64,000 nt of DNA from VYFG01 sp965204165. GTDB lineage: Bacteria > Pseudomonadota > Gammaproteobacteria > Arenicellales > Poriferihabitantaceae. The DNA is taken from positions 2,232,001-2,296,000 of the forward strand of contig OZ241969.1 in NCBI GenBank assembly GCA_965204165.1, in the 5' to 3' direction. The notes beneath the pieces were generated by a model. It saw nothing but the letters and a program-made list of their open reading frames with translations, did no database searches and had not been told where the DNA came from. The translations under genes and the position numbers were made by a program. Shown here piece by piece: positions 26,558-35,468 of the stretch (position 1 is its first letter; every line of letters starts with the position of its first letter).

Positions 26558-28105
26558 TCAATGGGTCTGGTTCAGGGCATCGGCCGCGGGAACTTCTCGT
26601 TCCCGCCTGGCGATGTAGTCCCTCAGTGCCTCGTCCACGCCGTCGTCCAGCCCGGGCTCCTCGTAGCCGTCGAGCAGTTCCCGGGCATGTCGAAGGGCGC
26701 GTTCGGTGGTGGCGAAGGACCCCTCGGCCTGCCACTGCTCGATGGAGTTGTTGTCGAAGAGTTCCGGCATGAAGAAGGCGCGCTGGAAATTCTCCAGCGT
26801 GTGGGCATGCCCCAGGTAGTGCCCTCCGGGGCCGATGTCGGCAATTGCAGCGAGCCCTTCGCCGAAATCGTCCCAGCGGATGCCTTCGGCCATGCGGTAG
26901 GCCATGGCGCATTGTTCGGCGTCAACGACAAACTTGGCCATCGAGCAGTGCATGCCGGCCTCGTTCCAGCCGGCAGAATGCCAGATGTAGTTCGCCCCGG
27001 CGAAAAGGGTGGCCTGCAGCGTGGTGGCGCTCTCGTAGCCTGCCTGCGCGTCCAGGAGTTTGGCGCCGCCGAGGGCCCCGGATGTTCGCCAGGGCACACC
27101 GTAGAACCGGGCCATCTGGCCGATCATGAAGTTCATCAGGCTGATTTCCGGGGTGCCGGCCATCGGCGCTCCCGACTTCATCGACACGGTCGACAGGTAA
27201 TGGCCGTAGATTGCGGGACATCCGCGCCGCACCACCTGGGTATAGGCCAGCGCCGAGAGGGCCTCGGCATTGAGCTGTGCGACGGCCGGTGCCACCGAGG
27301 CAGGCGTATTGGCACCGCCGAGGACGAATGGTGAACAAAGAACGGGCTGGTTGCGGCGGCAGAAGGCCCGCATCGCGCCGAGCATGATCTCGTCCCACAC
27401 GAGCGGCGAGTTGCCGTTGCAGTTGCCGGTCACGACCGGGTGCGTCTCCATGAACTCGGCCCCGAACAGTATTGCGCACATCTCCATCACGTCCTCGGCG
27501 TTTTTCGGGCTCGTGGTCATGCCCATGAACGTCTTGTCGGAGTGCTTGATCGAGGAATAGGTGATGCGAAGGTGGCGGTGGCTGATCGGATGGTCACAGG
27601 GCTCGACGATGTGATGGGCGCTGGAATGGAGCGCCGGCAGCATGTGCGACAGCCGGTGGAAGTCGGCGAGGTCATCAAGGGTCGGGCTGCGGCGGACATC
27701 CTCCAGATCCCGCAGGTAGGGTGCGCCCGTCATCGGCACGAACATCGAGCGGTCCCTGCCGAAGGGCAGGTTGTTGGCGGGATTCCGGGCGTGGTAGGTA
27801 AAGCTTTCGGGGATGCCGGCGACCAGTTCGCGCACGAGACCCCGGTCGAGGAAAACGGTCTCGTCCACCACCTTCGCCCCGGCGCCGCGCCAGTCCTCCA
27901 GCGCGACGGGGTCACGGAAGACGACCCCGACGTTTTCCAGGAGATCCATCGAGGCAGCATCGATCCGCAGGATTTCCTCCTCGTCCATCGGTTCCACCAG
28001 CGGAAGGCGGCGCTCCAGCGCGGGCAGCATCGTGGCGTCACGGACCTGGCGGACGGCCTTGCGGGCGTCGCGCCCGCGGCGGGCGGGTTTCTCGAGCGTG
28101 GTCAC
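26558..28105 (-). CDS. MttB-family methyltransferase (non-pyrrolysine)
   Basis: A 515-aa trimethylamine methyltransferase superfamily protein (PTYSSIKHSDKTFMGMT-like region, TGNCNGNSPLVWDE, ETHPVV, and the barrel segment GAPMAGTPEISLMNF). There is no in-frame amber codon, so it is a pyrrolysine-free relative like MtgB (glycine betaine) or MtpB (proline betaine), which pass a methyl group to a corrinoid protein. No corrinoid-protein gene is adjacent, which is odd for a demethylase; the partner may be elsewhere or the reaction may differ. The start overlaps the aldehyde dehydrogenase stop (ATGA). Confidence 0.9.
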   Translation of the reverse strand: MTTLEKPARRGRDARKAVRQVRDATMLPALERRLPLVEPMDEEEILRIDAASMDLLENVGVVFRDPVALEDWRGAGAKVVDETVFLDRGLVRELVAGIPESFTYHARNPANNLPFGRDRSMFVPMTGAPYLRDLEDVRRSPTLDDLADFHRLSHMLPALHSSAHHIVEPCDHPISHRHLRITYSSIKHSDKTFMGMTTSPKNAEDVMEMCAILFGAEFMETHPVVTGNCNGNSPLVWDEIMLGAMRAFCRRNQPVLCSPFVLGGANTPASVAPAVAQLNAEALSALAYTQVVRRGCPAIYGHYLSTVSMKSGAPMAGTPEISLMNFMIGQMARFYGVPWRTSGALGGAKLLDAQAGYESATTLQATLFAGANYIWHSAGWNEAGMHCSMAKFVVDAEQCAMAYRMAEGIRWDDFGEGLAAIADIGPGGHYLGHAHTLENFQRAFFMPELFDNNSIEQWQAEGSFATTERALRHARELLDGYEEPGLDDGVDEALRDYIARREREVPAADALNQTH

Positions 28106-29580
28106 CCGACGGTGTCCCCGTCCCTGGGGTCGGTCAGGTCGATCCAGATCGTCTTGAACTCGGTGTACTGGTCATGGGCATGGACACCGTTGTCCCGTCC
28201 GCCGAATCCCGACTGCCCGTAGCCGCCGAAGGGCGTGGAGATGTCTCCCTCCCCGTAACAGTTCACGGTGACCGTGCCGGCGCGGATTTCCCGTGCGGTC
28301 CGGACCGCCGTGCGCGCATTGGCGGTGAAGACACTGGCCGTGAGTCCGTAGGCGGTGTCGTTGGCGACTTCAATGGCCTCCTCCGTCGACGCGACCCCGA
28401 TCACCCCCAGGATCGGCCCGAACACTTCTTCCCGTGCAAGCGGGTCGTCCTTTTCGACGTCATAAACCCTTGGCGTGATGAAAAGACCCTCCGGGGCGTC
28501 GCCGTCGCGCAGGTAGCCGGCCACCTTGGCGCAATGCGCCTCGTCGATCAGGGCGCCGAGGTGGTTGGCCGGGTCGAGCGGGTCGCCCGTCTTCCAGTCA
28601 CGCAGGCGGGCCTCGATCCGCTCCATCAGGGGCGCCTTGACCGCATTGTGGACGATCAGTCTTGAGGCTGCGGAGCAGTTCTCTCCCATGTTCCAGAACG
28701 CGGCATTGACAACGTGGGACGCGACGTGGTCGAGGTTCTCGGCGTCCTCAAGGACGATCGCAGGGTTCTTGCCGCCGCATTCGAGGACAACCTTCTTCAG
28801 GTTGGTGTCCGCGGCGTATTGGAGGAAGCGGCGCCCGGTCTCCGTCGAACCGGTGAACGTGACCATGTCCACGTCCATGTGCCGGCCCAGGGGTTCCCCG
28901 GTGGTGGGGCCGTCGCCCGGGAGCACCTGCAGTACCCCGCGGGGTACCCCGGCCGTGTGCGCCAGTTCGGCGACGCGAAGGGCGGTGAGCGGGGTCTGTT
29001 CCGCGGGCTTTACGATCACGGAGCAGCCTGCGGCCAACGCCGGGCCGATCTTCCAGGCGAGCATGAGGAGGGGGAAGTTCCAGGGAAGGACAGCGGCGAC
29101 GACACCCACCGGCTCGCGCACAATGATCGAGACCGCGTCATCTCCCGCTGGTCCGGCCTGTTCGTAGATCTTGTCGACGGCCTCGGCATGCCACTTGATC
29201 GTGTGGATCGTCTCGGGGATGTCGATGGTCTCGCAATCCCGGATCGGTTTTCCGGAATCGAGACTTTCCATCACCGCAAGTTCGCGCCGGTTGCGGGTTA
29301 TGTACTTGCACAGCCGGATGAGGATGTCCTTGCGCTGCGACGGATGCAGGCGCGACCAGTGCCCCTGTTCGAACGCCTCGCGTGCCTTCCGGACGGCGCG
29401 GTCGACGTCTTCGGGGCCTGCGGATGCGACGGTGGTCAGGCTCTCGCCGGTGGCGGGGTTCACGGTCGGCATGGCGGGGCCGGTGCCTGCCTGATACCTG
29501 CCGTCGATGAACGGTGCGGAGGGCAGGTCAAGTCCGGCGGCGATGGCGGCGTACTCCGCCCGGGTCAGCAGTTCCTTCAT
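28102..29580 (-). CDS. NAD(P)-dependent aldehyde dehydrogenase
   Basis: A 492-aa ALDH with general base Glu267 (VLECGGKNPAIV) and nucleophile Cys302 (MGENCSAASRL), canonical numbering. The Rossmann motif is FTGSTETGRRF. Closest in style to betaine-aldehyde / gamma-aminobutyraldehyde (PuuC-like) dehydrogenases, though substrate cannot be read from sequence. It overlaps dapA-like upstream and mttB-like downstream by four bases each, so it is co-translated with them. It likely oxidises the aldehyde formed by the DapA-like or FAD enzyme. Confidence 0.93.
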   Translation of the reverse strand: MKELLTRAEYAAIAAGLDLPSAPFIDGRYQAGTGPAMPTVNPATGESLTTVASAGPEDVDRAVRKAREAFEQGHWSRLHPSQRKDILIRLCKYITRNRRELAVMESLDSGKPIRDCETIDIPETIHTIKWHAEAVDKIYEQAGPAGDDAVSIIVREPVGVVAAVLPWNFPLLMLAWKIGPALAAGCSVIVKPAEQTPLTALRVAELAHTAGVPRGVLQVLPGDGPTTGEPLGRHMDVDMVTFTGSTETGRRFLQYAADTNLKKVVLECGGKNPAIVLEDAENLDHVASHVVNAAFWNMGENCSAASRLIVHNAVKAPLMERIEARLRDWKTGDPLDPANHLGALIDEAHCAKVAGYLRDGDAPEGLFITPRVYDVEKDDPLAREEVFGPILGVIGVASTEEAIEVANDTAYGLTASVFTANARTAVRTAREIRAGTVTVNCYGEGDISTPFGGYGQSGFGGRDNGVHAHDQYTEFKTIWIDLTDPRDGDTVG

Positions 29581-30485
29581 TTCGAGCCCCTCTCAATGGC
29601 TTCTATTGTCTTGTTCATGGTGCGGATGACCTCCTCCAGTTCGCGCTTGTCGTCCTTGTTGAGCGGTTGGAGCGGGCGACGGGGCGGGCCGGCATCGATC
29701 CCGCGCATCGTCAGTCCATGCTTGATGCACTGGACAAACTTGCCTCCCTGCTCGAGTACGCGCATCAGCGGCAGCATGGCCGACATGATGGCCCGGCCCT
29801 TGGTGAAATCGCCCTCCCGGACGCAGGCGCGATGCAGCGCGATGTGTGCCTCGGGGGCGAAGTTGGAGCCGGCGCAGACCCAGCTGCGCGCGCCCCAGGC
29901 GAAGAATTCGAGCGCCTGGTCATCCATCCCGCAGGACAGCGCGATGTGGGGGTAGTCGCGTGCCAGCATGTGCAGGCGGTTGGGATCCCCCGAGCTTTCC
30001 TTGATTGCACAGAAATTGGGCGAACGGCCGAGCCTGTCGAGGCATTCCTCGTCCATGTTCACGCTCATGCGGCCCGGATAGTTGTAGAGGATGACCGGCA
30101 GGTTCGCCGCCCGGTCGATCGCCAGTGCGTGGAGCGCGATCTCGCGGCCGGTGGGGCAGGCATAGGGCGGCGTCGCCACAAGGAGCGCGTCCGCCCCGGC
30201 ATTTTTCGCCGCCTTGGCATAGAGAATGCTGTCCTCGGTGCGCATCGCGCCGGTGCCGACGATCAGTGGCAGGCGGTCACCCACCAGGGTCCTGACTCGT
30301 CCCATGAGTTCAATCCGCTCCTCGGGGCCCTGGGCGTAGTACTCGCCCGTAGTGCCCGCGACGATGATGCCGTGGACTCCCGCGCCGACCAGGAGCTCGA
30401 CGGTCTCGGCGAGCGCCGCCCCGTTCAGGGTGAAATCGTCGCGGTACGGGGTGACGAGAGGCGTGTAGATGCCGTCAAATTGCAT
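29577..30485 (-). CDS. DapA-family aldolase/lyase (class I, Schiff base)
   Basis: A 302-aa TIM-barrel with Schiff-base Lys162 (FCAIKESSG), the proton-relay tyrosine in VILYNYPGR, and the GTTGEYY phosphate/carboxylate loop, which differs from the GTTGES of true dihydrodipicolinate synthase. It is therefore probably a catabolic lyase or deaminase acting on a 2-oxo acid or cyclic imine, as in hydroxyproline breakdown. It overlaps the gntR stop by 11 bp and the aldehyde dehydrogenase start by 4 bp. Confidence 0.9.
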   Translation of the reverse strand: MQFDGIYTPLVTPYRDDFTLNGAALAETVELLVGAGVHGIIVAGTTGEYYAQGPEERIELMGRVRTLVGDRLPLIVGTGAMRTEDSILYAKAAKNAGADALLVATPPYACPTGREIALHALAIDRAANLPVILYNYPGRMSVNMDEECLDRLGRSPNFCAIKESSGDPNRLHMLARDYPHIALSCGMDDQALEFFAWGARSWVCAGSNFAPEAHIALHRACVREGDFTKGRAIMSAMLPLMRVLEQGGKFVQCIKHGLTMRGIDAGPPRRPLQPLNKDDKRELEEVIRTMNKTIEAIERGSK

Positions 30486-31179
30486 GGCGGTGGTCCTTCA
30501 GGGAAACCACGTCTACCGGGAGCGGGTCCGGCCGCACGAAACGCTCGATGCGGTCCCGGGACAGGTCCCAGTGCTGCAGCGTGAGGTCGATGGCGAGGCC
30601 CGTCTCCTGTGCCTCGATGGCCAGGATCATGGCATCGTGCTGCTCGGCGGCTTTCAGGATCAGGACCTTCTCGGCAGGTGCGGCGGGACGGTAGAAGGTC
30701 TGGCCCAGCCGGGTGTGATCGATCAGCAGGCGGTCGAGGCAGGCCATCAGGTAGGGATTGTGCGCCATCTGCCCGATGATCTCGTGGAAACGGTGGTTGC
30801 ACAGTACCGCGGCCGTGGGATCCGTGCTGCGGATGGCCCGGATGAAATCCTTTTGCGTGGCCTTCAGTTCCCGGAGCTGCCCGGACTTCCGGTTCTCCGC
30901 CGCGAGCCGCGCGATGTTGGCGTAGACCATGGGCGCCGTCTGGAAGAAGGTCCGCATGGTGGCAATGTCCATCGAGGCGACCTTGGCTCCGCGGTTGGCC
31001 TGGAGCTGGACATAGCCTTCCCCCGAGAGCCGCTGCAGCACCTCCCGAAGGGGCGTGCGGGAGATGCCGTAGGCGTCGGAAAGGGATACCTCGTCGAGGT
31101 GTGTTCCCGGCCCGAGTTCGAGGGCGAGAATTCTTCGCTTCAGGTCCCGGAAGCAGTGATCGTTCGAAACTCTGGGCAT
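30475..31179 (-). CDS. GntR-family (FadR/FCD-type) transcriptional regulator
   Basis: A 234-aa repressor. Winged helix in residues 1-70 (LSDAYGISRTPLREVLQRLSGEGYV) and an FCD all-helical ligand domain with metal-binding His residues (HRFHEIIGQMAHN and EQHDAMILAI). The start at 31179 is fixed by an ideal GGAGG six bases upstream. The longer frame to 31395 runs over the promoter. It is the first gene of the catabolic operon and probably represses it through the palindrome at 31353-31367. Confidence 0.92.
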   Translation of the reverse strand: MPRVSNDHCFRDLKRRILALELGPGTHLDEVSLSDAYGISRTPLREVLQRLSGEGYVQLQANRGAKVASMDIATMRTFFQTAPMVYANIARLAAENRKSGQLRELKATQKDFIRAIRSTDPTAAVLCNHRFHEIIGQMAHNPYLMACLDRLLIDHTRLGQTFYRPAAPAEKVLILKAAEQHDAMILAIEAQETGLAIDLTLQHWDLSRDRIERFVRPDPLPVDVVSLKDHRHAI

Positions 31180-31662
31180 TTTTCGCCTCCGCATGTTCAT
31201 TGGAGTGTTTCCATCCGCACGGGTACGCGGCCAGGCCATCCCCGTAATGGTCCGGCCGCCATGGCGACAGTGCCCGTGGTCGTCGACAAGGGGCGCTTTC
31301 AGTCGATGCCGCCCTGTGGCCGCGTTGCGGCATCCGGAAAAGAGACATAATGTATACTTCTTGTATAATTTGTCAACTCCAATCGCCCGGTTCATGGAAC
31401 CGGGAAGAAGTTAATTTCTCGGCACCGGTTGACAAAACCGTCATCCATCCTCCCTCTCATCTCCAGCCTGGCCGGCACGATTTCCGCATGTCCGTGTGCT
31501 ATCCTTTTTACATGGGAACAAACCGGACAGACGCGGCCATGCCGGCCCCGCCTCACTTTCCGCCGCGCCAGTCCGTCCGGGGCGACTCCTTGGCGCCGGA
31601 CCACTGTGATCCCGGTATTCCGACCCATCCCAGCATGATTTTTCCGAACTGTCCCGATTGAA
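31180..31662. other. Divergent region between gntR operon and P450
   Basis: No gene supported in 483 bp. The gntR promoter and operator lie at 31346-31376. A clear promoter for the P450 was not identified. Confidence 0.5.
31353..31367 (-). promoter_or_regulatory. GntR operator (TATAC-N5-GTATA) overlapping operon promoter
   Basis: Perfect inverted repeat TATAC/GTATA with 5-nt spacer. On the minus strand it lies between a TTGACA -35 (31370-31375) and a CATTAT -10-like element about 18 bp downstream. Repressor binding here would block the catabolic operon. Confidence 0.6.
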
Positions 31663-33114
31663 ATGAGCATGCAGGGAGGCGAACGCCTGGACTCCGGCCT
31701 GTTGACGGAAAAGACACTTCGGGACCTTCCGTGTCCCCGGGGGCTCCCGCTGATCGGCAACCTGCACCAGGTCCGCTTTGACCGACTGCATCTGCAGCTG
31801 GAGGCGTGGGCGGAACGGTACGGGGACATGTTCGTTGTCCGCTACGGACCGATCCGGGGTCTGGTGATCTCGGAACGCGAGGCCGTCCAGCGCATGCTGA
31901 TCGACCGTCCCGACGGTTTCCGGCGCCCTTCCATGATTGAATTGACGGCCTCCGACATGCGCCTGAAGGGGGTATTCGCGGCGGAGGGAGAGGACTGGCG
32001 CCGCCAGCGCCGTATCGTCGCGGGTGCCCTTGGCCGCACCAGGCTGAAAACCCTTTTCCCGCAGATGCAGGTGATGGTCGGGCGGCTCAAGCGGCGCTGG
32101 GAATCGGCCGCGGACAGGCAGGAGCCCGTGGACCTGTGCCGCGACCTGATGCGCTTCACCGTCGACGTCACCATGCAGGTTGCCTTCGGCATCGATGCAA
32201 ATACCCTGGAAACCGAGGGTCCGGTGATCCAGCGGCACCTGGACAAGGTCTTTCCCGTGCTCAACCGGCGGGTCAATTCCATCTTCCCCTACTGGCGCAT
32301 CTTTCGCCTGCCGTCGGACCGTGCAATGGACCGCGCACTGGTTGCGCTGGAGCAGGAGGTTGGCGACATGGTCCAGGCTACCCGGGAGCGGATGGCGGCG
32401 GAACCGGACCGGATGCAGGCACCGACGAATTTCCTCGAATCCATCCTGGCCGCGCTCGCCGAGGAGGGGTCCGGGTTCTCGGACGAGGAGGTGTTCGCCA
32501 ATGCGGGCACGCTGCTTCTTGCGGGCGAGGACACGACGGCAAACAGCATTGCCTGGGCCGTGCACTATCTGACCGGGGACCCGGAGAATTTCCGCCGGGC
32601 CAGGGATGAGGTCGATGCCCTTGTCGCACCCGGCCGGATCATCGAAGACCCGGATCAGGCGGGTAGGCTCCCCTTTGTCGATGCGTTCTGCAACGAGGTG
32701 ATGCGCCTGAAGCCCGTCGCGCCGCTCCAGATTCTCGAGACGGTTACGGAGTTGGACATACTCGGCTGCCGGGTACCGAAAGGGACGCCGGTCACCATCC
32801 TCGCCCGCCGCATGGCGACCCGCAACGAGAATTTCGGCGACGGCAGTGAATTCGATCCCGACCGCTGGCTCGTGCCGCCCGGGGAAAGACACCGGCCCCA
32901 TGAGCGCCAGGCCTTCATTCCCTTCGGGGCCGGCCCGCGCATATGCCCCGGGCGGAGCCTGGCGCTGCTCGAGATCCGCATGATCCTGGCGATGTTGTGC
33001 CGCAATTTCGATCTGGAGGCGGCAGTGGCCCCGGACGAAGTCGGGGAGCGCATGGCCTTCACGATGTGCCCGGTCAACCTGTCCGTGATCCTGAAAAGAA
33101 GGACAGACGCCTGA
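31663..33114 (+). CDS. Cytochrome P450
   Basis: A 483-aa soluble P450. I-helix AGEDTT (287-292), ExxR Glu345-Arg348 (NEVMRLKP), and the heme loop FGAGPRICPGRSLAL with Cys428 as thiolate ligand. No reductase or ferredoxin domain is fused, and none is adjacent, so electrons come from partners elsewhere. The overall pattern (PRGLPLIGNLHQV opening, DPDRW) is like the fatty-acid/terpenoid hydroxylase-type P450s. The substrate is unknown. A second in-frame ATG lies two codons downstream. Confidence 0.93.
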   Translation: MSMQGGERLDSGLLTEKTLRDLPCPRGLPLIGNLHQVRFDRLHLQLEAWAERYGDMFVVRYGPIRGLVISEREAVQRMLIDRPDGFRRPSMIELTASDMRLKGVFAAEGEDWRRQRRIVAGALGRTRLKTLFPQMQVMVGRLKRRWESAADRQEPVDLCRDLMRFTVDVTMQVAFGIDANTLETEGPVIQRHLDKVFPVLNRRVNSIFPYWRIFRLPSDRAMDRALVALEQEVGDMVQATRERMAAEPDRMQAPTNFLESILAALAEEGSGFSDEEVFANAGTLLLAGEDTTANSIAWAVHYLTGDPENFRRARDEVDALVAPGRIIEDPDQAGRLPFVDAFCNEVMRLKPVAPLQILETVTELDILGCRVPKGTPVTILARRMATRNENFGDGSEFDPDRWLVPPGERHRPHERQAFIPFGAGPRICPGRSLALLEIRMILAMLCRNFDLEAAVAPDEVGERMAFTMCPVNLSVILKRRTDA

Positions 33115-33145
33115 TCCACCCGGGGGCCGGGCAGGCCCGGGACTA

Positions 33146-34579
33146 CTACCCCTGTCCGTCTGCGGGCAGTGTCACCGTGGCGCGCAATCCCCCCGTCTGG
33201 CGATTCTCCAGCCGAATGTCGCCGCCGTGGCCCCGGACGATGCTGCGCGCGATGGCAAGGCCGAGCCCCGTGCCCCCGGTCTCCGGGCTCCTCGATGCCT
33301 CGAGCCGGACGAAAGGCTCGAACACCCGCTCGAGTTCCGCTTCCGGTACGCCCGGCCCCTCGTCCTCGAGGACGATGCGAACCTGGGCGTCGTCCGGCAC
33401 GATCCGGACCTTCGCCCGGTCCCCGTACCTGCAGGCGTTCTCCAGCAGGTTACGGAGTGCGCGGCGAAGCGCCACCGTACGGCAGGACACCAGGATCCGG
33501 TCACTGTCCGCCACCGCGATTTCATGCCCGAGATCCGCGAGGTCCGTGGCCACGCTGTCGACCAGCGCATGAAGGTCTACCGTGCGGGTGCCTTCCCGCT
33601 GCATGTCCTCGCGGATGAATGCGAGCGTGTCCTCCGTCATCCGCTGCATCTCGTCCAGGGCGGCAACGATCTTCGACCGGGTCTCCTCGTTTTCGATCAT
33701 CTCCGCATGCAGGCGCAGGCTCGTGATCGGGGTTCTGAGGTCGTGGGAAACCGCCGCGAGCATCGCGGTACGGTCGCGCACGAAGCGGTCGAGCCGTTCG
33801 CGCATGACGTTGAAGGCGCGCACCGTGTCCTGGGTTTCCAGGGGACCGGCTTCGGGCAGGTCCTCCACCGCCTCGCCACGGCCGAGTTTCCCGGCCGCGG
33901 CGGCCAGCCTGCGCATGGGCTTCGCGATCCGGCGTCCCGTCAGTACCGCCACGACGGCGATGCCGAGCGCGGACAGCATGAACGACAGCACGAACGTCGA
34001 GCCCCAGGGCGGCGCCCCCGGTGGCGGACCGACCTCGACGTTCAGCCAGCGCCCGTCATCCAGCGCCGCGGAGGCGGTGAACCACAGGAGCCGGCGGTGC
34101 CGAGGTCCGTGATCGTGATCCCCGTCGTGATGGCCATTCTTGTGCCGTTTCCCGTCATCCCAGTCATCCTCATCATCCTCATCATCATCCCAGTCATCGT
34201 GATGCCGATGCCGGCTCCACATCGGCGCCACCATCACCCGGTCCCGATCCGTCTCGAGCGCCACGGAGAGCCTGGCGGCGATGGCGTTGGCCCGCACCCC
34301 GGCTCCGTCGCGGCCGACCAGAGGCGTGTCCGTCAGCGAATACCGCGAGAAATCGGTGCTGGCCGCGACAACGACGGCCCCGTGAAGCTCCGGCGGAGTG
34401 TCCCGCAGGAGGCGCGCCACGGTGGCCGTGCGGAGGATGACATTGTCCTTGTGCGCATGGCGCACCGCCTCGATGCGTTCCCGGGTGAAAAGGATCATGG
34501 CAACGCCCTGGGCGATGGCCAGGGCGATCAGCAGCAGCAGCGTGAGCCGTCCCGCCAGGCTTTTCGGCGCCAGCCTCAC
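33146..34579 (-). CDS. Sensor histidine kinase with Asp/His-rich periplasmic loop
   Basis: A 477-aa kinase. Start is GTG at 34579, overlapping the response-regulator stop (GTGA). Two membrane segments (about 11-30 and 200-220) bracket a periplasmic domain with a striking Asp/His-rich stretch (about residues 123-163, e.g. DDWDDDEDDEDDWDD and HHDGDHDHG), a plausible metal-binding sensor. HAMP follows, then HisKA with SHDLRTP, and HATPase_c with NLLENACRYG, EDEGPGVPE and GGTGLGLAIA. It pairs with the upstream OmpR-type regulator. The divergent EF-hand gene suggests calcium or another divalent cation as the signal (inference). Confidence 0.93.
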   Translation of the reverse strand: MRLAPKSLAGRLTLLLLIALAIAQGVAMILFTRERIEAVRHAHKDNVILRTATVARLLRDTPPELHGAVVVAASTDFSRYSLTDTPLVGRDGAGVRANAIAARLSVALETDRDRVMVAPMWSRHRHHDDWDDDEDDEDDWDDGKRHKNGHHDGDHDHGPRHRRLLWFTASAALDDGRWLNVEVGPPPGAPPWGSTFVLSFMLSALGIAVVAVLTGRRIAKPMRRLAAAAGKLGRGEAVEDLPEAGPLETQDTVRAFNVMRERLDRFVRDRTAMLAAVSHDLRTPITSLRLHAEMIENEETRSKIVAALDEMQRMTEDTLAFIREDMQREGTRTVDLHALVDSVATDLADLGHEIAVADSDRILVSCRTVALRRALRNLLENACRYGDRAKVRIVPDDAQVRIVLEDEGPGVPEAELERVFEPFVRLEASRSPETGGTGLGLAIARSIVRGHGGDIRLENRQTGGLRATVTLPADGQG

Positions 34580-35295
34580 CCGTGTTCCACCTTGCCGGTG
34601 AACCGGTAACCGCCGCCCCACACCGTGATGAGCAGCTCCGGGTTGCCCGGGTCACGCTCGATCTTGCGGCGAAGGCGGCTGACCTGGTTGTCGACGGCGC
34701 GGTCGTAGGGCGCGGCGCGCCGTCCCCGGGTCAGATCGAGAAGCTGGTCCCGGGACAGCACCATCCCCGGGCGTTCCAGCAACGCCACCAGCAGCCGGAA
34801 CTCTCCCGTGGACAGCGGTGTTACCACCCCCGCATCGTCCACCAGCTCGCGCCGGTCGGTGTGGAGCGACCAGCGGTCGAACCGCCACATGACGGCGGAA
34901 ACCGGCTCGCGTTCGGGCGGCAGGCTCTGCGCACGCCGGATCACCGCCTTGATACGGGCCAGCAGTTCCCGGGGATTGAACGGCTTGCTGACGTAGTCGT
35001 CGGCCCCCACCTCGAGGCCCACGATCCGGTCGGTGTCCTCGGCCATGGCGGTCAGCAGGATGACGGGAATGCGCGTTGTCTCGCGCAGGTGCCGGCAGAA
35101 CTCTAGGCCGTCCTCGCCCGGCATCATGATGTCGAGGACGACGAGGTCCACCGCCGCGGCGCGCAGCGCGTGCCGGGCTGCTGCGGCGCTCTCGACCGCG
35201 GTCACGCGCACCTCGTGGCGTTCCAGGTACCGCGCCAGGGGCTCGCGGATCTCGCGGTGATCGTCGACCACGAGTACATGTGGTGTTGCGTCCAT
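34576..35295 (-). CDS. OmpR-family response regulator
   Basis: A 239-aa regulator: receiver domain with DDH acidic pocket, phospho-acceptor in LVVLDIMMPGEDG and Lys in DDYVSKPF; C-terminal winged helix with RELLARI...VSRLRRKIERDPGNPELLITVWGGGYRF. Translationally coupled to the downstream kinase. It lies divergent from the EF-hand gene, with a direct repeat (35339-35356) between. Confidence 0.95.
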   Translation of the reverse strand: MDATPHVLVVDDHREIREPLARYLERHEVRVTAVESAAAARHALRAAAVDLVVLDIMMPGEDGLEFCRHLRETTRIPVILLTAMAEDTDRIVGLEVGADDYVSKPFNPRELLARIKAVIRRAQSLPPEREPVSAVMWRFDRWSLHTDRRELVDDAGVVTPLSTGEFRLLVALLERPGMVLSRDQLLDLTRGRRAAPYDRAVDNQVSRLRRKIERDPGNPELLITVWGGGYRFTGKVEHG

Positions 35296-35338
35296 GGGTG
35301 CCAGCTTACGCGTCCCCTCGCAACATGCAAGGGAAAAT

Positions 35339-35356
35339 TGTATCAGGATGTATCAG
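35339..35356. promoter_or_regulatory. Putative response-regulator binding site (TGTATCAG direct repeat)
   Basis: TGTATCAG at 35339-35346 and 35349-35356, exactly 10 bp apart: one helical turn, as usual for OmpR-family dimers binding head-to-tail. It lies 44 bp upstream of the regulator gene. A second looser repeat, GTGACAA at about 35398 and 35411, is nearer the EF-hand gene. Confidence 0.5.
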
Positions 35357-35468
35357 ACCGTCCCCCGGGTACCGCCCGGGACAAACCGGGGTCTTCGGTG
35401 ACAAGATTTTGTGACAATCTACTCATACATTACCCCGCCACATCCACTGACACTGAATGAGTAGACCC

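Noticed and set aside
26558..28105. Possible pyrrolysine-containing MttB
   Set aside because: The frame has no in-frame amber codon and is complete, so it is the non-pyrrolysine type.
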